Notes: generated by a model not told the origin, from the sequence alone. DNA of 64,000 nt from Pseudomonas sp. LS1212 (GCF_024741815.1 NZ_CP102951.1:4540001-4604000); one strand, 5' to 3'. Shown: positions 1-9,767, counted from the first letter of the stretch. Numbers and translations are program-made.

Positions 1-1996
1 TGATCACGTCGTTGAACTCGCTGTAGCACATGTGCGTGTGGATCTGCGTCTCGTCGCGCACGCCACTGGCGCACAGGCGGAAGGCTTCCACCGCCCAGTC
101 CAGGTATTCCTGCCATTGCGCCCGGCGCAGCGGCAAGCCTTCACGGAAGGCGGCTTCGTCGATCTGGACGATCTTGATCCCGGCCTGTTCCAGGTCGACC
201 ACTTCATCACGGATCGCCAGCGCCAGCTGCTGCGCCTGGACCTTGCGTGAAACGTCTTCGCGAGGGAAGGACCACATCAGCATGGTCACGGGGCCGGTGA
301 GCATGCCTTTCATGGTTTTCTCGGTCAGGCTCTGGGCGTACCGGGTCCAGTTGACGGTCATGGCTTCGGGGCGGCTCAGGTCGCCGAAGATGATCGCCGG
401 TTTTACGCAGCGCGAGCCGTAGCTCTGCACCCAGCCGAAGCGGGTGAAGCTGTAGCCATCCAGCTGTTCGGCGAAGTATTCGACCATGTCATTGCGCTCG
501 GCCTCACCGTGCACCAGCACGTCCAGGCCCAGGCGTTCCTGCACTTGCACGGCATGGCGGATTTCGCTGTGCATGGCGTCGGTGTAGTCATTGGCCGACA
601 GCTTGCCCTGCTTGAATGCCTGACGCGCCAGGCGAATCGATGCGGTCTGCGGGAACGAGCCGATGGTCGTGGTTGGGAACGCCGGCAATTTCAGGCGTGC
701 CCGCTGAGCTTCGATACGCTGGGCAAACGGCGACTGGCGCTGGCTGTCCTGTGCGGTAACGGCGGCAAGGCGGGCCTGGACCTCGGCCTTGTGAATGCGT
801 GGCGACTGCGCACGGCTTTGCTGGACGACGCGGCTGGCGGCCAGTGCCGACTGCACGTTGGCCGATTGCGGATTGACCAGGGCCTCGGCGAGCACGGCGA
901 TTTCGCCACACTTCTGCACGGCAAAGGCCAACCAGCTTTTCAGTTCGGCATCCAGGCGGTCTTCGCGGCCCAGATCCACCGGGCTATGCAGCAGCGAGCA
1001 GGAGCCGGCTACCCACAGGTTCGCGCAAAAGCGCTGGCGAGCCTGTTGCAGTTGCTCCAGCGCCGCGTCCAGGTCACAGCGCCAGACGTTGCGACCGTTG
1101 ACCACTCCGACCGACAACACCTTGTAGGTGGGCAGGCGATCGAGTACCGCAGCCAGTTGCTCCGGTGCGCGCACCAGGTCGACATGCAAGCCGTCGACCG
1201 GCAAGCCCACGGCCAGCCCGAGGTTGTCTTCCAGGCCACCGAAGTAGGTCGCTACCAGCTTTTTCAGCGGCGAGTACTGGAGGATGTGGTAAGCGCGTTC
1301 GAAGGCGTTCTTCCATTCCTGGGGCAGGTCGAGGGTCAGGATCGGCTCGTCGATCTGCACCCATTCCACGCCCTGGCGCGCCAGGCGACCGAGAATCTCG
1401 CCATAGATCGGCAGCAGGCGTTCGAGCAGGTCGAGCTTGTCGAAGCCGTTGCCCTTGGCCTTGCCCAGCCAGAGGTAGGTCAGCGGGCCGATCAAGACCG
1501 GCTTGACCTTGTGGCCCAGGGCCAGGGCTTCGTCGACTTCTTCAAAGAGCTGTTCCCAGCTCAGCAGGAAACGTTGGTCGGCCGTGAACTCCGGGACCAG
1601 GTAGTGGTAGTTGGTGTCGAACCACTTGGTCAGTTCCTGGGCATGCTGGGCCTGGCCATGGGCGCCCCCGCAACGGTGGCTGGCACCACGGGCCATGGCG
1701 AACAGGGTATCGAGGGTCGGCAGGCCGTTGTCGCCCTTGGCGCTGTTGAAGCGCTCGGGGACCACGCCGAAGGCCACCGAGTGGGTCAGAACCTGGTCGT
1801 ACCAGGCGAAGTCGCCGACCGGCAGCAGTTCAATACCGGCGTCTTTCTGCAGCTGCCAATGGCGGGCCCGCAATTCCCGACCGACCGCCTTGAGACCGGC
1901 CTGGTCAAGGTCGCCTTTCCAATAGGACTCCAGGGCTTTTTTCAGTTCGCGGTCGGCGCCGATGCGTGGGAAACCGAGGTTGTGGGCCAGTGCCAT
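1..1996 (-). CDS. metE: Cobalamin-independent methionine synthase MetE (partial, C-terminus outside window)
   Basis: Transfers a methyl group from 5-methyltetrahydropteroyl-triglutamate to homocysteine, the last step of methionine synthesis, in the cytosol. The frame starts with ATG at 1994-1996 (MALAHNLGFPRIG) and runs off the left edge after about 665 of the roughly 770 residues usual for the family. The N-terminal barrel (FPRIG, later QIDEPIL) is followed by the catalytic barrel (TTTIGSFPQT, then GPVTML). The last visible residues, HTHMCYSEFND, include the His and Cys that bind the catalytic zinc in MetE proteins. The third ligand, a Cys nearer the C-terminus, lies outside. Divergent from metR, the usual activator of metE. 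Family assignment is secure. Confidence 0.97.
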   Translation of the reverse strand, partial: MALAHNLGFPRIGADRELKKALESYWKGDLDQAGLKAVGRELRARHWQLQKDAGIELLPVGDFAWYDQVLTHSVAFGVVPERFNSAKGDNGLPTLDTLFAMARGASHRCGGAHGQAQHAQELTKWFDTNYHYLVPEFTADQRFLLSWEQLFEEVDEALALGHKVKPVLIGPLTYLWLGKAKGNGFDKLDLLERLLPIYGEILGRLARQGVEWVQIDEPILTLDLPQEWKNAFERAYHILQYSPLKKLVATYFGGLEDNLGLAVGLPVDGLHVDLVRAPEQLAAVLDRLPTYKVLSVGVVNGRNVWRCDLDAALEQLQQARQRFCANLWVAGSCSLLHSPVDLGREDRLDAELKSWLAFAVQKCGEIAVLAEALVNPQSANVQSALAASRVVQQSRAQSPRIHKAEVQARLAAVTAQDSQRQSPFAQRIEAQRARLKLPAFPTTTIGSFPQTASIRLARQAFKQGKLSANDYTDAMHSEIRHAVQVQERLGLDVLVHGEAERNDMVEYFAEQLDGYSFTRFGWVQSYGSRCVKPAIIFGDLSRPEAMTVNWTRYAQSLTEKTMKGMLTGPVTMLMWSFPREDVSRKVQAQQLALAIRDEVVDLEQAGIKIVQIDEAAFREGLPLRRAQWQEYLDWAVEAFRLCASGVRDETQIHTHMCYSEFNDVI

Positions 1997-2104
1997 GACA
2001 AGAATGCTCCATGTAAATGATGGTGCTATTGTCGACAGCCAGGCCAACATGAGACAAACTCAATATATTCGTGTTCATCCCAAAATTTTTTCATGGAGCC
2101 TCCG
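1997..2104. promoter_or_regulatory. metE-metR divergent intergenic region
   Basis: This 108-bp AT-richer spacer separates the metE and metR start codons and must carry both promoters. MetR normally binds such spacers and uses homocysteine as co-effector. No perfect TGAA-N5-TTCA box was found, so no operator is assigned. No cobalamin riboswitch fits in this length. Confidence 0.5.
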
Positions 2105-3022
2105 GTGCTCGAGATTCGCCACCTGAAAACCCTGCACGCCCTGCGTGAAGCCGATAGCCTGGTCGAAGCGGCCGAGCGGCTGCACCTGACCCAGTCGGCC
2201 CTGTCGCACCAGTTCAAGGAACTGGAGGAACGCCTGGGCATGCATTTGTTCATGCGCAAGACCAAGCCGATCCGTTTCACCAGCGCCGGTTTGCGCTTGC
2301 TGCAACTGGCCGATTCGACCCTGCCGCTGCTGCGCGGCGCCGAGCGCGACATTGCCCGCCTGGCCGGCGGCACCGCAGGCCGCCTGCACATGGCAATCGA
2401 ATGCCACAGCTGCTTCCAGTGGCTGATGCCGACCATCGACCAGTTCCGCGATGCCTGGCCGGAAGTCGAACTGGACCTGGCCTCCGGCTTCTCGTTCGCC
2501 CCCCTGCCGGCGCTGGCGCGCGGCGACCTGGACCTGGTCGTGACCTCGGACCCGATCGACCTGGCCGGCATCACCTATGTGCCGCTGTTTACCTATGAGG
2601 CCATGCTTGCGGTCGCCAACCAGCACGCACTGGCCAGCAAGCCCTACATCGTGCCCGAAGACCTGGCCAGTGAAACCCTGATCACCTACCCGGTGGAACG
2701 CGACCGCCTGGATATCTTCACCCGCTTCCTGGAACCGGCCGACATCGAACCGGCCCAGGTCCGCACCTCGGAACTGACGGTGATGATGATGCAGCTGGTG
2801 GCCAGCGGCCGTGGCGTGTGCGGGATGCCGCACTGGGCATTGCACGAATACAGCTCGCGCGGCTATGTGAAAGCCAAGCGTCTGGGCGAGAAAGGCCTGT
2901 TTGCCACCCTGTACGCGGCCGTGCGCACCGACATGCTCGATGCGCCGTACATGCGCGACTTCCTGCTGACCGCCAAGGACACCTCGTTCTCGACCCTGGA
3001 CGGCGTCAGCGCAGTACGCTGA
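2105..3022 (+). CDS. metR: LysR-type regulator MetR
   Basis: Transcriptional activator of methionine biosynthesis genes, about 305 aa. An N-terminal winged helix-turn-helix (LEIRHLKTLHALREADSLVEAAERLHLTQSALS, here split: residues 2-20 and 21-34) is followed by a periplasmic-binding-like effector domain. The GTG at 2105 is preferred over the ATG at 2093. A GGAG at 2095-2098 sits at good spacing for the GTG but lies inside the ATG-initiated frame, and MetR proteins normally begin (M)LEIRHLK. Divergent from metE, consistent with direct control of that gene and autoregulation. It ends 6 bp from the convergent LysE-family gene. Confidence 0.93.
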   Translation: MLEIRHLKTLHALREADSLVEAAERLHLTQSALSHQFKELEERLGMHLFMRKTKPIRFTSAGLRLLQLADSTLPLLRGAERDIARLAGGTAGRLHMAIECHSCFQWLMPTIDQFRDAWPEVELDLASGFSFAPLPALARGDLDLVVTSDPIDLAGITYVPLFTYEAMLAVANQHALASKPYIVPEDLASETLITYPVERDRLDIFTRFLEPADIEPAQVRTSELTVMMMQLVASGRGVCGMPHWALHEYSSRGYVKAKRLGEKGLFATLYAAVRTDMLDAPYMRDFLLTAKDTSFSTLDGVSAVR

Positions 3023-3028
3023 GCCGGC

Positions 3029-3667
3029 TCAGACAGTGCGCCGCTGCTCCTGCACCAGGCGTAGCGCCAGCCCGGCCAGCACAAAGCCCATGACGTAACG
3101 CTGCAGCATCAGCCACAACGGGTAGCGTACGAACCAGGAGGCCAGGCCGGCAGCGAACAAAGCGATGAGCAGGTTGACCGAAAAACTCACGGCGATCTGG
3201 GTCAGGCCCAGGGTCAGGCTTTGCAGCAATACCGAGCCCCGTTCAGGGGAAATGAATTGCGGCAGCACCGAGAGATAGAACACCGCCACCTTGGGGTTCA
3301 GGGCGCTGGTCAGAAAGCCCATGAGCATCAACTTGGGCGCCGAGTCCGGCGGCAGCTGGCGCGGCTCGAAGGGCGAACGCGCACCGGGCTTGACCGCTTG
3401 CCAGGCCAGCCACAGCAGGTAACCGGCGCCTGCCCACTTGAGCAGGTCATAAGCCATTGGCACGGCCAGAAACAACGCGGTCAAGCCTACTGCAGCTGCC
3501 GTCATGTGCACCAGAAAGCCGCCGACCACCCCCACCAGCGAAGTGATTCCGGCCGTGCGGCCCTGGCAGATCGAACGTGAAATCAGGTAGATCATGTTCG
3601 GCCCCGGCGTCAGCACCATCAATAACGCCGCGCCGATAAACAACAGCCACTCATGGGTGGGGATCAT
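3029..3667 (-). CDS. LysE/RhtB family amino-acid exporter
   Basis: Inner-membrane exporter of about 212 aa with roughly six hydrophobic segments and the family hallmark near the N-terminus (MVLTPGPNMIYLISRS). LysE/RhtB proteins export amino acids or their derivatives by proton antiport; the substrate here cannot be read from sequence. The start at 3667 (MIPTHEW) is preferred over the ATG at 3673 because AGGA lies 6 nt upstream of it. Convergent with metR. Placement beside metR/metE invites the idea of homoserine or methionine-related export, but that is inference only. Confidence 0.87.
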   Translation of the reverse strand: MIPTHEWLLFIGAALLMVLTPGPNMIYLISRSICQGRTAGITSLVGVVGGFLVHMTAAAVGLTALFLAVPMAYDLLKWAGAGYLLWLAWQAVKPGARSPFEPRQLPPDSAPKLMLMGFLTSALNPKVAVFYLSVLPQFISPERGSVLLQSLTLGLTQIAVSFSVNLLIALFAAGLASWFVRYPLWLMLQRYVMGFVLAGLALRLVQEQRRTV

Positions 3668-3689
3668 GGGCATTCCTTTGCAAGTAGAG

Positions 3690-4098
3690 TCAGGCAGGTT
3701 CGCCAGTTAACTGCCGAAAGAGCGGCAAGATCAAGTCTCGCGTCAAGGGTGCCAGCACCTGGTCGATGTGACGGGTGGCGTCGACCCACATCACTTCCTC
3801 GATCTCGGCCGCTGGTACTACCAACGCCTCGGTGTGCAGCTGAAACAACTCAGCCTGTACTTCGAAGCCTGGCTCATTGGCCGCAGGGGCGCTGAACTGG
3901 CCGAGGTAGGTCGCCTCGGTTGGGTCGACCTGCAGGCCCAGTTCTTCGAACAACTCGCGTGCCAGCGCCGTTGCCGGTTGCTCGTGCGGCTCGATCTTGC
4001 CGCCTGGCTGCATGAACGCCTGGGTGCCGCGCTTGCGGACCAGCAGGGTCTGGCCCTGGGAGCAGCAGGGCGGCGGCGATGCGGATGGTTTGGGGCAT
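3690..4098 (-). pseudogene. Nudix hydrolase with an early frameshift
   Basis: Nudix hydrolases cleave nucleoside diphosphate-X substrates. The body of the protein reads QTLLVRKRGTQAFMQPGGKI and then carries the Nudix box, visible as GGKIEPHEQPATALARELFE followed by ELG. This body lies in a different frame from the only sensible start, the ATG at 4096-4098 (MPQTIRIAAALLL). The two halves join at about 4057-4062, where one extra base or two missing bases (CTGCTGCTCCCAGGGC) break the frame. The body frame has no upstream start except far back through a REP element. Calls considered: true frameshift pseudogene, sequencing error, or a protein restarting internally without its first strand. Downstream lies the LysE gene. 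Confidence 0.7.
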
Positions 4099-4160
4099 GG
4101 GTGGGTCCGGTGCGGAAAAAGGGGTAAAGGATCACATGGTTTTGGTGACCTTTCAAACGC

Positions 4161-4228
4161 ATCGCTGGCAAGCCAGCTCCCACAAAAAGCCAAGCGACAT
4201 GCCCGGTGGGAGCTGGCTTGCCAGCGAT
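4161..4228. repeat. REP-type inverted pair (CTGGCTTGCCAG class)
   Basis: Two 23-nt arms, 4161-4183 (atcgctggcaagccagctcc...) and 4206-4228, are exact reverse complements around a 22-nt loop. Each arm has its own short palindrome ctggcaagccag. The same sequence recurs near 16.85 kb and 29.93 kb. It lies between the Nudix gene and lhr. Confidence 0.85.
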
Positions 4229-4290
4229 GAGACCCTGACAGGCGACGAACAAACCTTGCTTCCTGCCGTCTACGCCCGCATAAAGACAAA

Positions 4291-7200
4291 ATGACGCTAC
4301 CCGCCCAAAAGGACCCGCTCCTGCACGGCTTCCACCCGGCTGTCAGCACCTGGTTCAACAGCACTTTCCCTGCGGTCACGCCCGCCCAGGCCCAGGCGTG
4401 GCCGCTGATTCAGCGTGGGCACTCGACCCTGATCGCCGCCCCCACCGGCTCCGGCAAGACGTTGACGGCCTTTCTCGCCGTGCTCGATGAGCTGGTCCGG
4501 CAAGGCCTGGCCAATGGCGGCAAGCTGCCGGACCAGACCCTGGTGGTCTACGTGTCGCCACTCAAGGCGCTGTCCAACGACATCCAGATCAACCTGCAAA
4601 CGCCGCTGGCTGGCATCACCGCCGAATTGGCCAGCATGGGCCTGCCGGCCTTGCCGATTCGTACCGCCGTACGCACCGGCGACACCCTGCAAAAAGAGCG
4701 GGCGGCGATGCGCAAGAACGCCCCGCATATCCTGGTGACCACGCCGGAATCGCTCTATGTGCTGCTCGGCTCGGACTCCGGCCGGCGCATGCTCGGCGGT
4801 GCCCACACGGTCATCGTCGACGAGATCCATGCCATGGCCGCAAGCAAGCGCGGCAGCCATCTGGCGCTGAGCCTGGAACGCTTGCAGGCCCTGTGCGACA
4901 AGCCGCTGCGGCGAATCGGGCTGTCCGCCACGCAAAAGCCGATCGAGCAGGTTTCGCGTTTGCTGGTCGGTGTGGGCCGCCCCTGCAGCATCGTCGATAT
5001 CGGCCACGCCCGGCCGCGCGACCTCGGCATCGAAGTACCGCCGGTGCCCCTTGGCGCGGTCATGGCCAACGACGTCTGGGAGCGGGTCTACGAACGTCTG
5101 GCAGAACTGGCCCGGCAGCACCGGACCACGCTCATTTTCGTCAACACCCGGCGCCTGGCCGAACGCTTGTCCCGCCATTTGAGCGAGCGGCTGGGGCGTG
5201 AGGCGGTCGCCGCGCACCATGGCAGCCTGGCCAAGGAGCACCGCCTGGATGCCGAACAACGGCTCAAGCGCGGCGAGCTGCAAGTGCTGGTGGCCACCGC
5301 CTCGCTGGAGCTGGGCATTGATATCGGCGAGGTCGACCTGGTCTGCCAGATCGGTTCGCCGCGCTCGATTTCGGCTTTTCTGCAACGCGTCGGGCGCTCC
5401 GGTCACCAGGTCGGTGGCACGCCCAAGGGGCGCTTGTTCGCCACCTCGCGCGATGACTTGATCGAGTGTGCAGCCTTGCTCGACTGCGTATGCCGTGGCG
5501 AACTGGATATCCTGCGGATTCCCGAGGCGCCGCTGGACGTGCTGGCCCAGCAGATCATTGCCGAGGTCAGTTGCCAGGAGTGGCACGAGCAGGCGCTGTT
5601 TGAATGTTTCCGGCAGGCCATGCCCTACAGGGCGCTCGACCCGGCCCATTACCAGGCCGTGCTGCGCATGCTCGCCGAAGGCTACAGCGCCCGGCAGGGC
5701 GTGCGCAGTGCCTACCTGCATCGCGATGCCGTGGCCGGCACCCTGCGTGGGCGGCGCGGCAGCAAGTTGACCGCCGTGACCAGCGGCGGCACCATCCCGG
5801 ACAACGCCGATTACGCAGTGATCCTTGAACCCCAGGGGTTGAACATCGGCAGCGTCAATGAGGACTTCGCCGTAGAAAGCATCGCCGGCGATGTCTTCCA
5901 GCTCGGCAATACCTCCTATCGGATCATTCGCGTGGAGACCGGTCGGGTGCGGGTCGAGGATGCCCAGGGTCAACCGCCGAATATCCCGTTCTGGCTCGGC
6001 GAAGCGCCGGGGCGCAGCGATGAGCTGTCGCTGGCGGTGGCCCGCTTGCAAGCACAGATCGACGAACGCCTGGGTGCCAGTGCCGGCGAACTGCAGCCGG
6101 TGATCGATTGGCTGAGTGACAGCCTGGGCCTGAACCGGGACAGCGCCGAACAGCTGGTCGATTACCTGGCGCGTACCCGTCAGACGCTCGGCGCCCTGCC
6201 GTCCCAGGATACGCTGATAATGGAGCGTTTTTTCGATGAATCCGGCGGCACTCAACTGGTTATCCACTCGCCGTTCGGCAGTCGTCTCAACCGTGCCTGG
6301 GGCCTGGCCCTGCGCAAGCGTTTCTGTCGGACGTTCAATTTCGAATTGCAGGCGGCCGCCAGTGAAGACGCGATCGTTCTGTCGCTGTCCACCAGCCACA
6401 GTTTCGAACTGGATGAGGTCTGGCGTTACTTGCAGTCGAACACTGCCAAGCACTTGCTGGTCCAGGCCGTGCTCGAGGCACCGCTGTTCGGCGTGCGCTG
6501 GCGCTGGAGCGCCAGCATTGCCCTGGCCCTGCCACGATACAGCGGTGGCCGCAAAGTAGCGCCGCAGATCCAGCGGATGAAAAGCGAAGACCTGATCGCC
6601 ACGGTGTTCCCCGACCAGATCGCCTGCGTTGAAAACCTCGGCGGCGAACGGGAAATCCCTGATCACCCGCTGGTCGAGCAAACCCTCGACGACTGCCTGC
6701 ACGAAGCCATGGACAGCGAAGGCTGGCTGGCCCTGTTGCGGCGTATCGAACGGGCCGAAATCCGCCTGATCAGCCGTGACCTGCCGGCACCTTCGCCCTT
6801 GGCGGCAGCGATCCTCAATGCCCGGCCCTATGCCTTTCTCGATGACGCACCGCTGGAGGAGCGCCGTACCCAGGCTGTACTCAACCGGCGCTGGAGCGAA
6901 CCGCAAAGCGGCGACGACCTTGGTGCATTGGATGCCGAGGCAATTGCCGCAGTACGCGAGCAAGCCTGGCCAGCACCTGCCAACGTCGATGAAATGCACG
7001 AAAGCCTGATGATGCTTGCCGCTGTCAGCCAGGCTGAAGTCAATGCCAGTTCCGACTGGCAAGGCTGGTTGGACACCTTGGCTGACTCAGGTCGAGCCAC
7101 GCGCCTGCAGGTCGGTACAGGGCAATTTCTATGGCTGGCACTGGAGCGCCTGACCGGCCTGCAAGCCGTTTACCCGCAGGCTGCGATGAGCCCACCCCTG

Positions 7201-8583
7201 GTCCCCTTGCCCGGCTTCGATGCGGGCCAGGATCCGGAACAGGCGCTAGTGGAACTGATTCGCGCCCGACTCAGCGGTTTTGGGCCGCTACGCCTCGGCG
7301 AAATCGCCGGGCCGCTGAACCTGCCGCCGCTGCAGGTCGAGCAGGCCCTGGCGCGCCTCGAGGGCGAGGGCTATGTGCTGCGCGGCCAATTCAGCCCACA
7401 GCAACACGAAATCCAGTGGTGCGAACGACACCTGCTGGCGCGCATCCATCGCTACACGGTCAAGCGCCTGCGCCGGGAAATCGAGCCGGTGGCGCTGCAG
7501 GATTTCATGCGTTTCCTGTTCGACTGGCAACACCTGTCACCGGCGACCCGTCTGCAGGGCAGCGCGGCCCTGGGCGAAGTCCTCGGCCAATTCGAAGGCT
7601 ACCCGGCGCCGGCCGGCGCGTGGGAAAGCGACCTGCTGCCGATGCGGCTCAAGGATTACGCCATGACCTGGCTGGACGAGGCCAGCCGGTCGGGTAAAAC
7701 CGTCTGGGCCCGGCTCGCCCCACCCGGCAAGAACACCGGAAGCACCCTGCGTACGACGCCGATCGTGTTGTTGCCACGTACCCGGATCAATCTCTGGCGT
7801 GGTTTATGTGAACAGAACGAACTGACTGAATTGTCCCAACGCGCGCAGAATGTTCACGCCGCGCTGGCCGAGCACGGTGCGTTGTTTTTTGATGAGTTGC
7901 TCAGCGAGGCCCATCTGCTGCGCACTGAACTGGAAAACGCCCTGCAGGAGCTGGTTGCGGCCGGGCGGGTGAATGCCGACAGCTTTGCCGGCCTGCGCGC
8001 GTTGATAACCCCAGCCAGCAAACGCGTGGGGCGCAGCAGCCGACGCGGTCGCGGGGCGTTTGTCGGCGGCATGGACGATGCCGGGCGCTGGGCGCTGCTG
8101 CGTCGTGCCAGCGCCAGTGTCGACAGCAACGAAACCCTCGAACATATCGCCATGACCTTGTTGCGCCGTTATGGCGTAGTGTTCTGGCGCCTGCTCGAGC
8201 GCGAGGCCGACTGGCTGCCGAGCTGGCGCGAACTGCTGCGCACCTTTCACCGCCTGGAAGCCCGTGGCCAGATTCGTGGTGGCCGCTTTGTCAGCGGCCT
8301 GGCCGGTGAACAATTTGCCCTGCCCGAAGCCATCCCGCTGCTGCGCGAAGTACGCAGGCTTCCTGCCGATGGCAGCCTGATCGCCATCAGCGCCAGCGAC
8401 CCGCTGAACCTGGCCGGGACCTTGCTGCCCGGCAGCAAGGTCCCGGCCCTGAGCGGCAATCGGCTGGTCTACCGTGACGGAGTGCCCGCTGCGGCGTTGA
8501 TTGCCGGGCAGCAGTATTACTGGGTGGAGCTGGAGCCTGCCCAGGCTGCGACGTTGCGGGAAAAGCTGATTCGGCACGATTGA
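4291..8583 (+). CDS. lhr: Lhr-type ATP-dependent DNA helicase
   Basis: Large superfamily 2 helicase of 1430 aa, the size of full-length Lhr proteins. Motif I (APTGSGKT, about residues 49-56), the DEIH box (about 177), SATQKP (motif III) and QRVGRSGH (motif VI) are all present. They are followed by the Lhr core winged-helix/WH-like region and a long C-terminal extension, so both halves of Lhr are intact. Lhr helicases unwind DNA and RNA-DNA hybrids with 3'-5' polarity and are linked to repair of DNA damage. The ATG at 4291 follows an A-rich leader with only a weak ribosome site. It stands alone, flanked by REP pairs on both sides. Confidence 0.93.
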   Translation: MTLPAQKDPLLHGFHPAVSTWFNSTFPAVTPAQAQAWPLIQRGHSTLIAAPTGSGKTLTAFLAVLDELVRQGLANGGKLPDQTLVVYVSPLKALSNDIQINLQTPLAGITAELASMGLPALPIRTAVRTGDTLQKERAAMRKNAPHILVTTPESLYVLLGSDSGRRMLGGAHTVIVDEIHAMAASKRGSHLALSLERLQALCDKPLRRIGLSATQKPIEQVSRLLVGVGRPCSIVDIGHARPRDLGIEVPPVPLGAVMANDVWERVYERLAELARQHRTTLIFVNTRRLAERLSRHLSERLGREAVAAHHGSLAKEHRLDAEQRLKRGELQVLVATASLELGIDIGEVDLVCQIGSPRSISAFLQRVGRSGHQVGGTPKGRLFATSRDDLIECAALLDCVCRGELDILRIPEAPLDVLAQQIIAEVSCQEWHEQALFECFRQAMPYRALDPAHYQAVLRMLAEGYSARQGVRSAYLHRDAVAGTLRGRRGSKLTAVTSGGTIPDNADYAVILEPQGLNIGSVNEDFAVESIAGDVFQLGNTSYRIIRVETGRVRVEDAQGQPPNIPFWLGEAPGRSDELSLAVARLQAQIDERLGASAGELQPVIDWLSDSLGLNRDSAEQLVDYLARTRQTLGALPSQDTLIMERFFDESGGTQLVIHSPFGSRLNRAWGLALRKRFCRTFNFELQAAASEDAIVLSLSTSHSFELDEVWRYLQSNTAKHLLVQAVLEAPLFGVRWRWSASIALALPRYSGGRKVAPQIQRMKSEDLIATVFPDQIACVENLGGEREIPDHPLVEQTLDDCLHEAMDSEGWLALLRRIERAEIRLISRDLPAPSPLAAAILNARPYAFLDDAPLEERRTQAVLNRRWSEPQSGDDLGALDAEAIAAVREQAWPAPANVDEMHESLMMLAAVSQAEVNASSDWQGWLDTLADSGRATRLQVGTGQFLWLALERLTGLQAVYPQAAMSPPLVPLPGFDAGQDPEQALVELIRARLSGFGPLRLGEIAGPLNLPPLQVEQALARLEGEGYVLRGQFSPQQHEIQWCERHLLARIHRYTVKRLRREIEPVALQDFMRFLFDWQHLSPATRLQGSAALGEVLGQFEGYPAPAGAWESDLLPMRLKDYAMTWLDEASRSGKTVWARLAPPGKNTGSTLRTTPIVLLPRTRINLWRGLCEQNELTELSQRAQNVHAALAEHGALFFDELLSEAHLLRTELENALQELVAAGRVNADSFAGLRALITPASKRVGRSSRRGRGAFVGGMDDAGRWALLRRASASVDSNETLEHIAMTLLRRYGVVFWRLLEREADWLPSWRELLRTFHRLEARGQIRGGRFVSGLAGEQFALPEAIPLLREVRRLPADGSLIAISASDPLNLAGTLLPGSKVPALSGNRLVYRDGVPAAALIAGQQYYWVELEPAQAATLREKLIRHD

Positions 8584-8603
8584 TATCCCCCAGCACGGTC
8601 CTT

Positions 8604-8709
8604 GTAGGAGCGGGCTTGCCCGCGATGGAAGGCGCAGCCTTCCCCTGCGATGCTTGGCCCGACACAGCAGAGGGCTGCTGCGCACCCCATCGCGGGCAAG
8701 CCCGCTCCA
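8604..8709. repeat. REP-type inverted pair (CGGGCTTGCCCG class)
   Basis: The arm taggagcgggcttgcccgcg at 8604-8626 is matched in reverse by 8688-8709, with about 60 bp between. It sits between the convergent ends of lhr and the AstE-like gene. A near-identical pair lies at 23.23 kb. Confidence 0.83.
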
Positions 8710-8753
8710 GAGTCCGCACGGAGCCGGGCTGTAAGATAGGCAGGCACCACCCT

Positions 8754-9767
8754 TTAAGGATCCAACAACCCACCCGCCCAATTGGACGACAACCGGCTCC
8801 CCGTAAACTTGGCAACCACCGCCCCCTGCGGCACCAATCGATCGCGATAGCGGGTCACCATCCGCCCAGCCTGGGCAGCCTGCAGGATCACCTCGGACGC
8901 AGGCTCACCCGGTCTGCCGAGGATTCTGGCGAAACGCTCGCCCTCTTCAAGATAATCGCCCAACGCCTTCTCGAAGATCAGCACGCCCGATTGCGGCGCG
9001 AAGATCGATTCCATATGCCCGATGTCCACCGCTTCCCCCTGCCAGTGTTCCATTGGCATGCGTTCATCGATGACGCCACAGGCACAGAGCCAGGCATGTA
9101 ACCCGGCAGCGTCCTGCTCGGCCAGCAGGTCGCAGACGTCGCCCTGCCCTCGCAGTTCGAGGGTCGCGGCCAGGCGCTGGCCGACTTCACCCGCGCGCAG
9201 CCAGGGCTCGATAATGGTTTCTTCGAATGAGCCGTCACCGCCTTCATCCCAGACAATGGCCACGTCGACCTTCAACGCTGCCGCCAGCGTGCGACCCTGC
9301 GGCCAGAAACTGCGGTGGATGTAGAGATACGGCAGCGCCTCGTCATCGGTGTGCAAATCGAGCACCAGATCGGCGGTCGCGGCCAACTGGACCAGGCGCT
9401 TTTGCCAATGCCCCAGATTGGTCGCCTCGCGCGTCAGCTTCAGTGACTGATCGAACAGCCGGTTGAAGTTCTGCCCGGTGGCGTCGTGAATCCGACCGAG
9501 AATCCGCCCCTGGCGGAATTGCCCGATGCCAAAGGGGTTGGCCTGGGGCACCACGGTCACGCTGCCCTTGAGCAGCCCTCGGTCCCGGGCGGACTGCAGC
9601 TTGGGCATGAGCTTGTGCAACACCAGCATTCCGGCGATTTCGTCGGCATGCACGCCTGCCTGCAGATGCACCTTCGGCCCACTGCCATCGCCCTGGTATC
9701 GCCAGGCCTGCACGCGCAGGCTTTCACCGGCGTCACTGCGTACGTTCAAGGAGACGTCTTCTGCCAC
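8754..9767 (-). CDS. AstE/aspartoacylase-family zinc hydrolase
   Basis: Metallo-carboxypeptidase-fold enzyme of 337 aa related to succinylglutamate desuccinylase and aspartoacylase, which remove an acyl group from an N-acyl amino acid. Expected zinc ligands are His40 and Glu43 in AGVHADEIAG and His139 in LVLDLHTDD. A C-terminal beta-rich domain ends in GAVVAKFTGS. The start is a GTG at 9767 with AGGT upstream; it overlaps the end of the DMT transporter gene by 22 nt, so the two are translationally linked. It is the last gene of a six-gene minus-strand cluster, which suggests that the imported or exported compound is acylated. The substrate is unknown; it is not in an ast arginine operon. Confidence 0.85.
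   Translation of the reverse strand: MAEDVSLNVRSDAGESLRVQAWRYQGDGSGPKVHLQAGVHADEIAGMLVLHKLMPKLQSARDRGLLKGSVTVVPQANPFGIGQFRQGRILGRIHDATGQNFNRLFDQSLKLTREATNLGHWQKRLVQLAATADLVLDLHTDDEALPYLYIHRSFWPQGRTLAAALKVDVAIVWDEGGDGSFEETIIEPWLRAGEVGQRLAATLELRGQGDVCDLLAEQDAAGLHAWLCACGVIDERMPMEHWQGEAVDIGHMESIFAPQSGVLIFEKALGDYLEEGERFARILGRPGEPASEVILQAAQAGRMVTRYRDRLVPQGAVVAKFTGSRLSSNWAGGLLDP

Noticed and set aside
509..2020. Long plus-strand frame opposite metE
   Set aside because: The minus strand encodes an intact MetE reading frame with conserved catalytic residues; the opposite frame has no family features.
1997..2104. Cobalamin riboswitch upstream of metE
   Set aside because: The spacer is only 108 bp and shows no B12-box; MetR control is the normal arrangement.
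4297..7062. Very long open frame (over 900 codons) on the minus strand opposite lhr
   Set aside because: It mirrors the strongly GC3-biased lhr gene and its translation is low-complexity with no recognisable domain; lhr itself has all helicase motifs.
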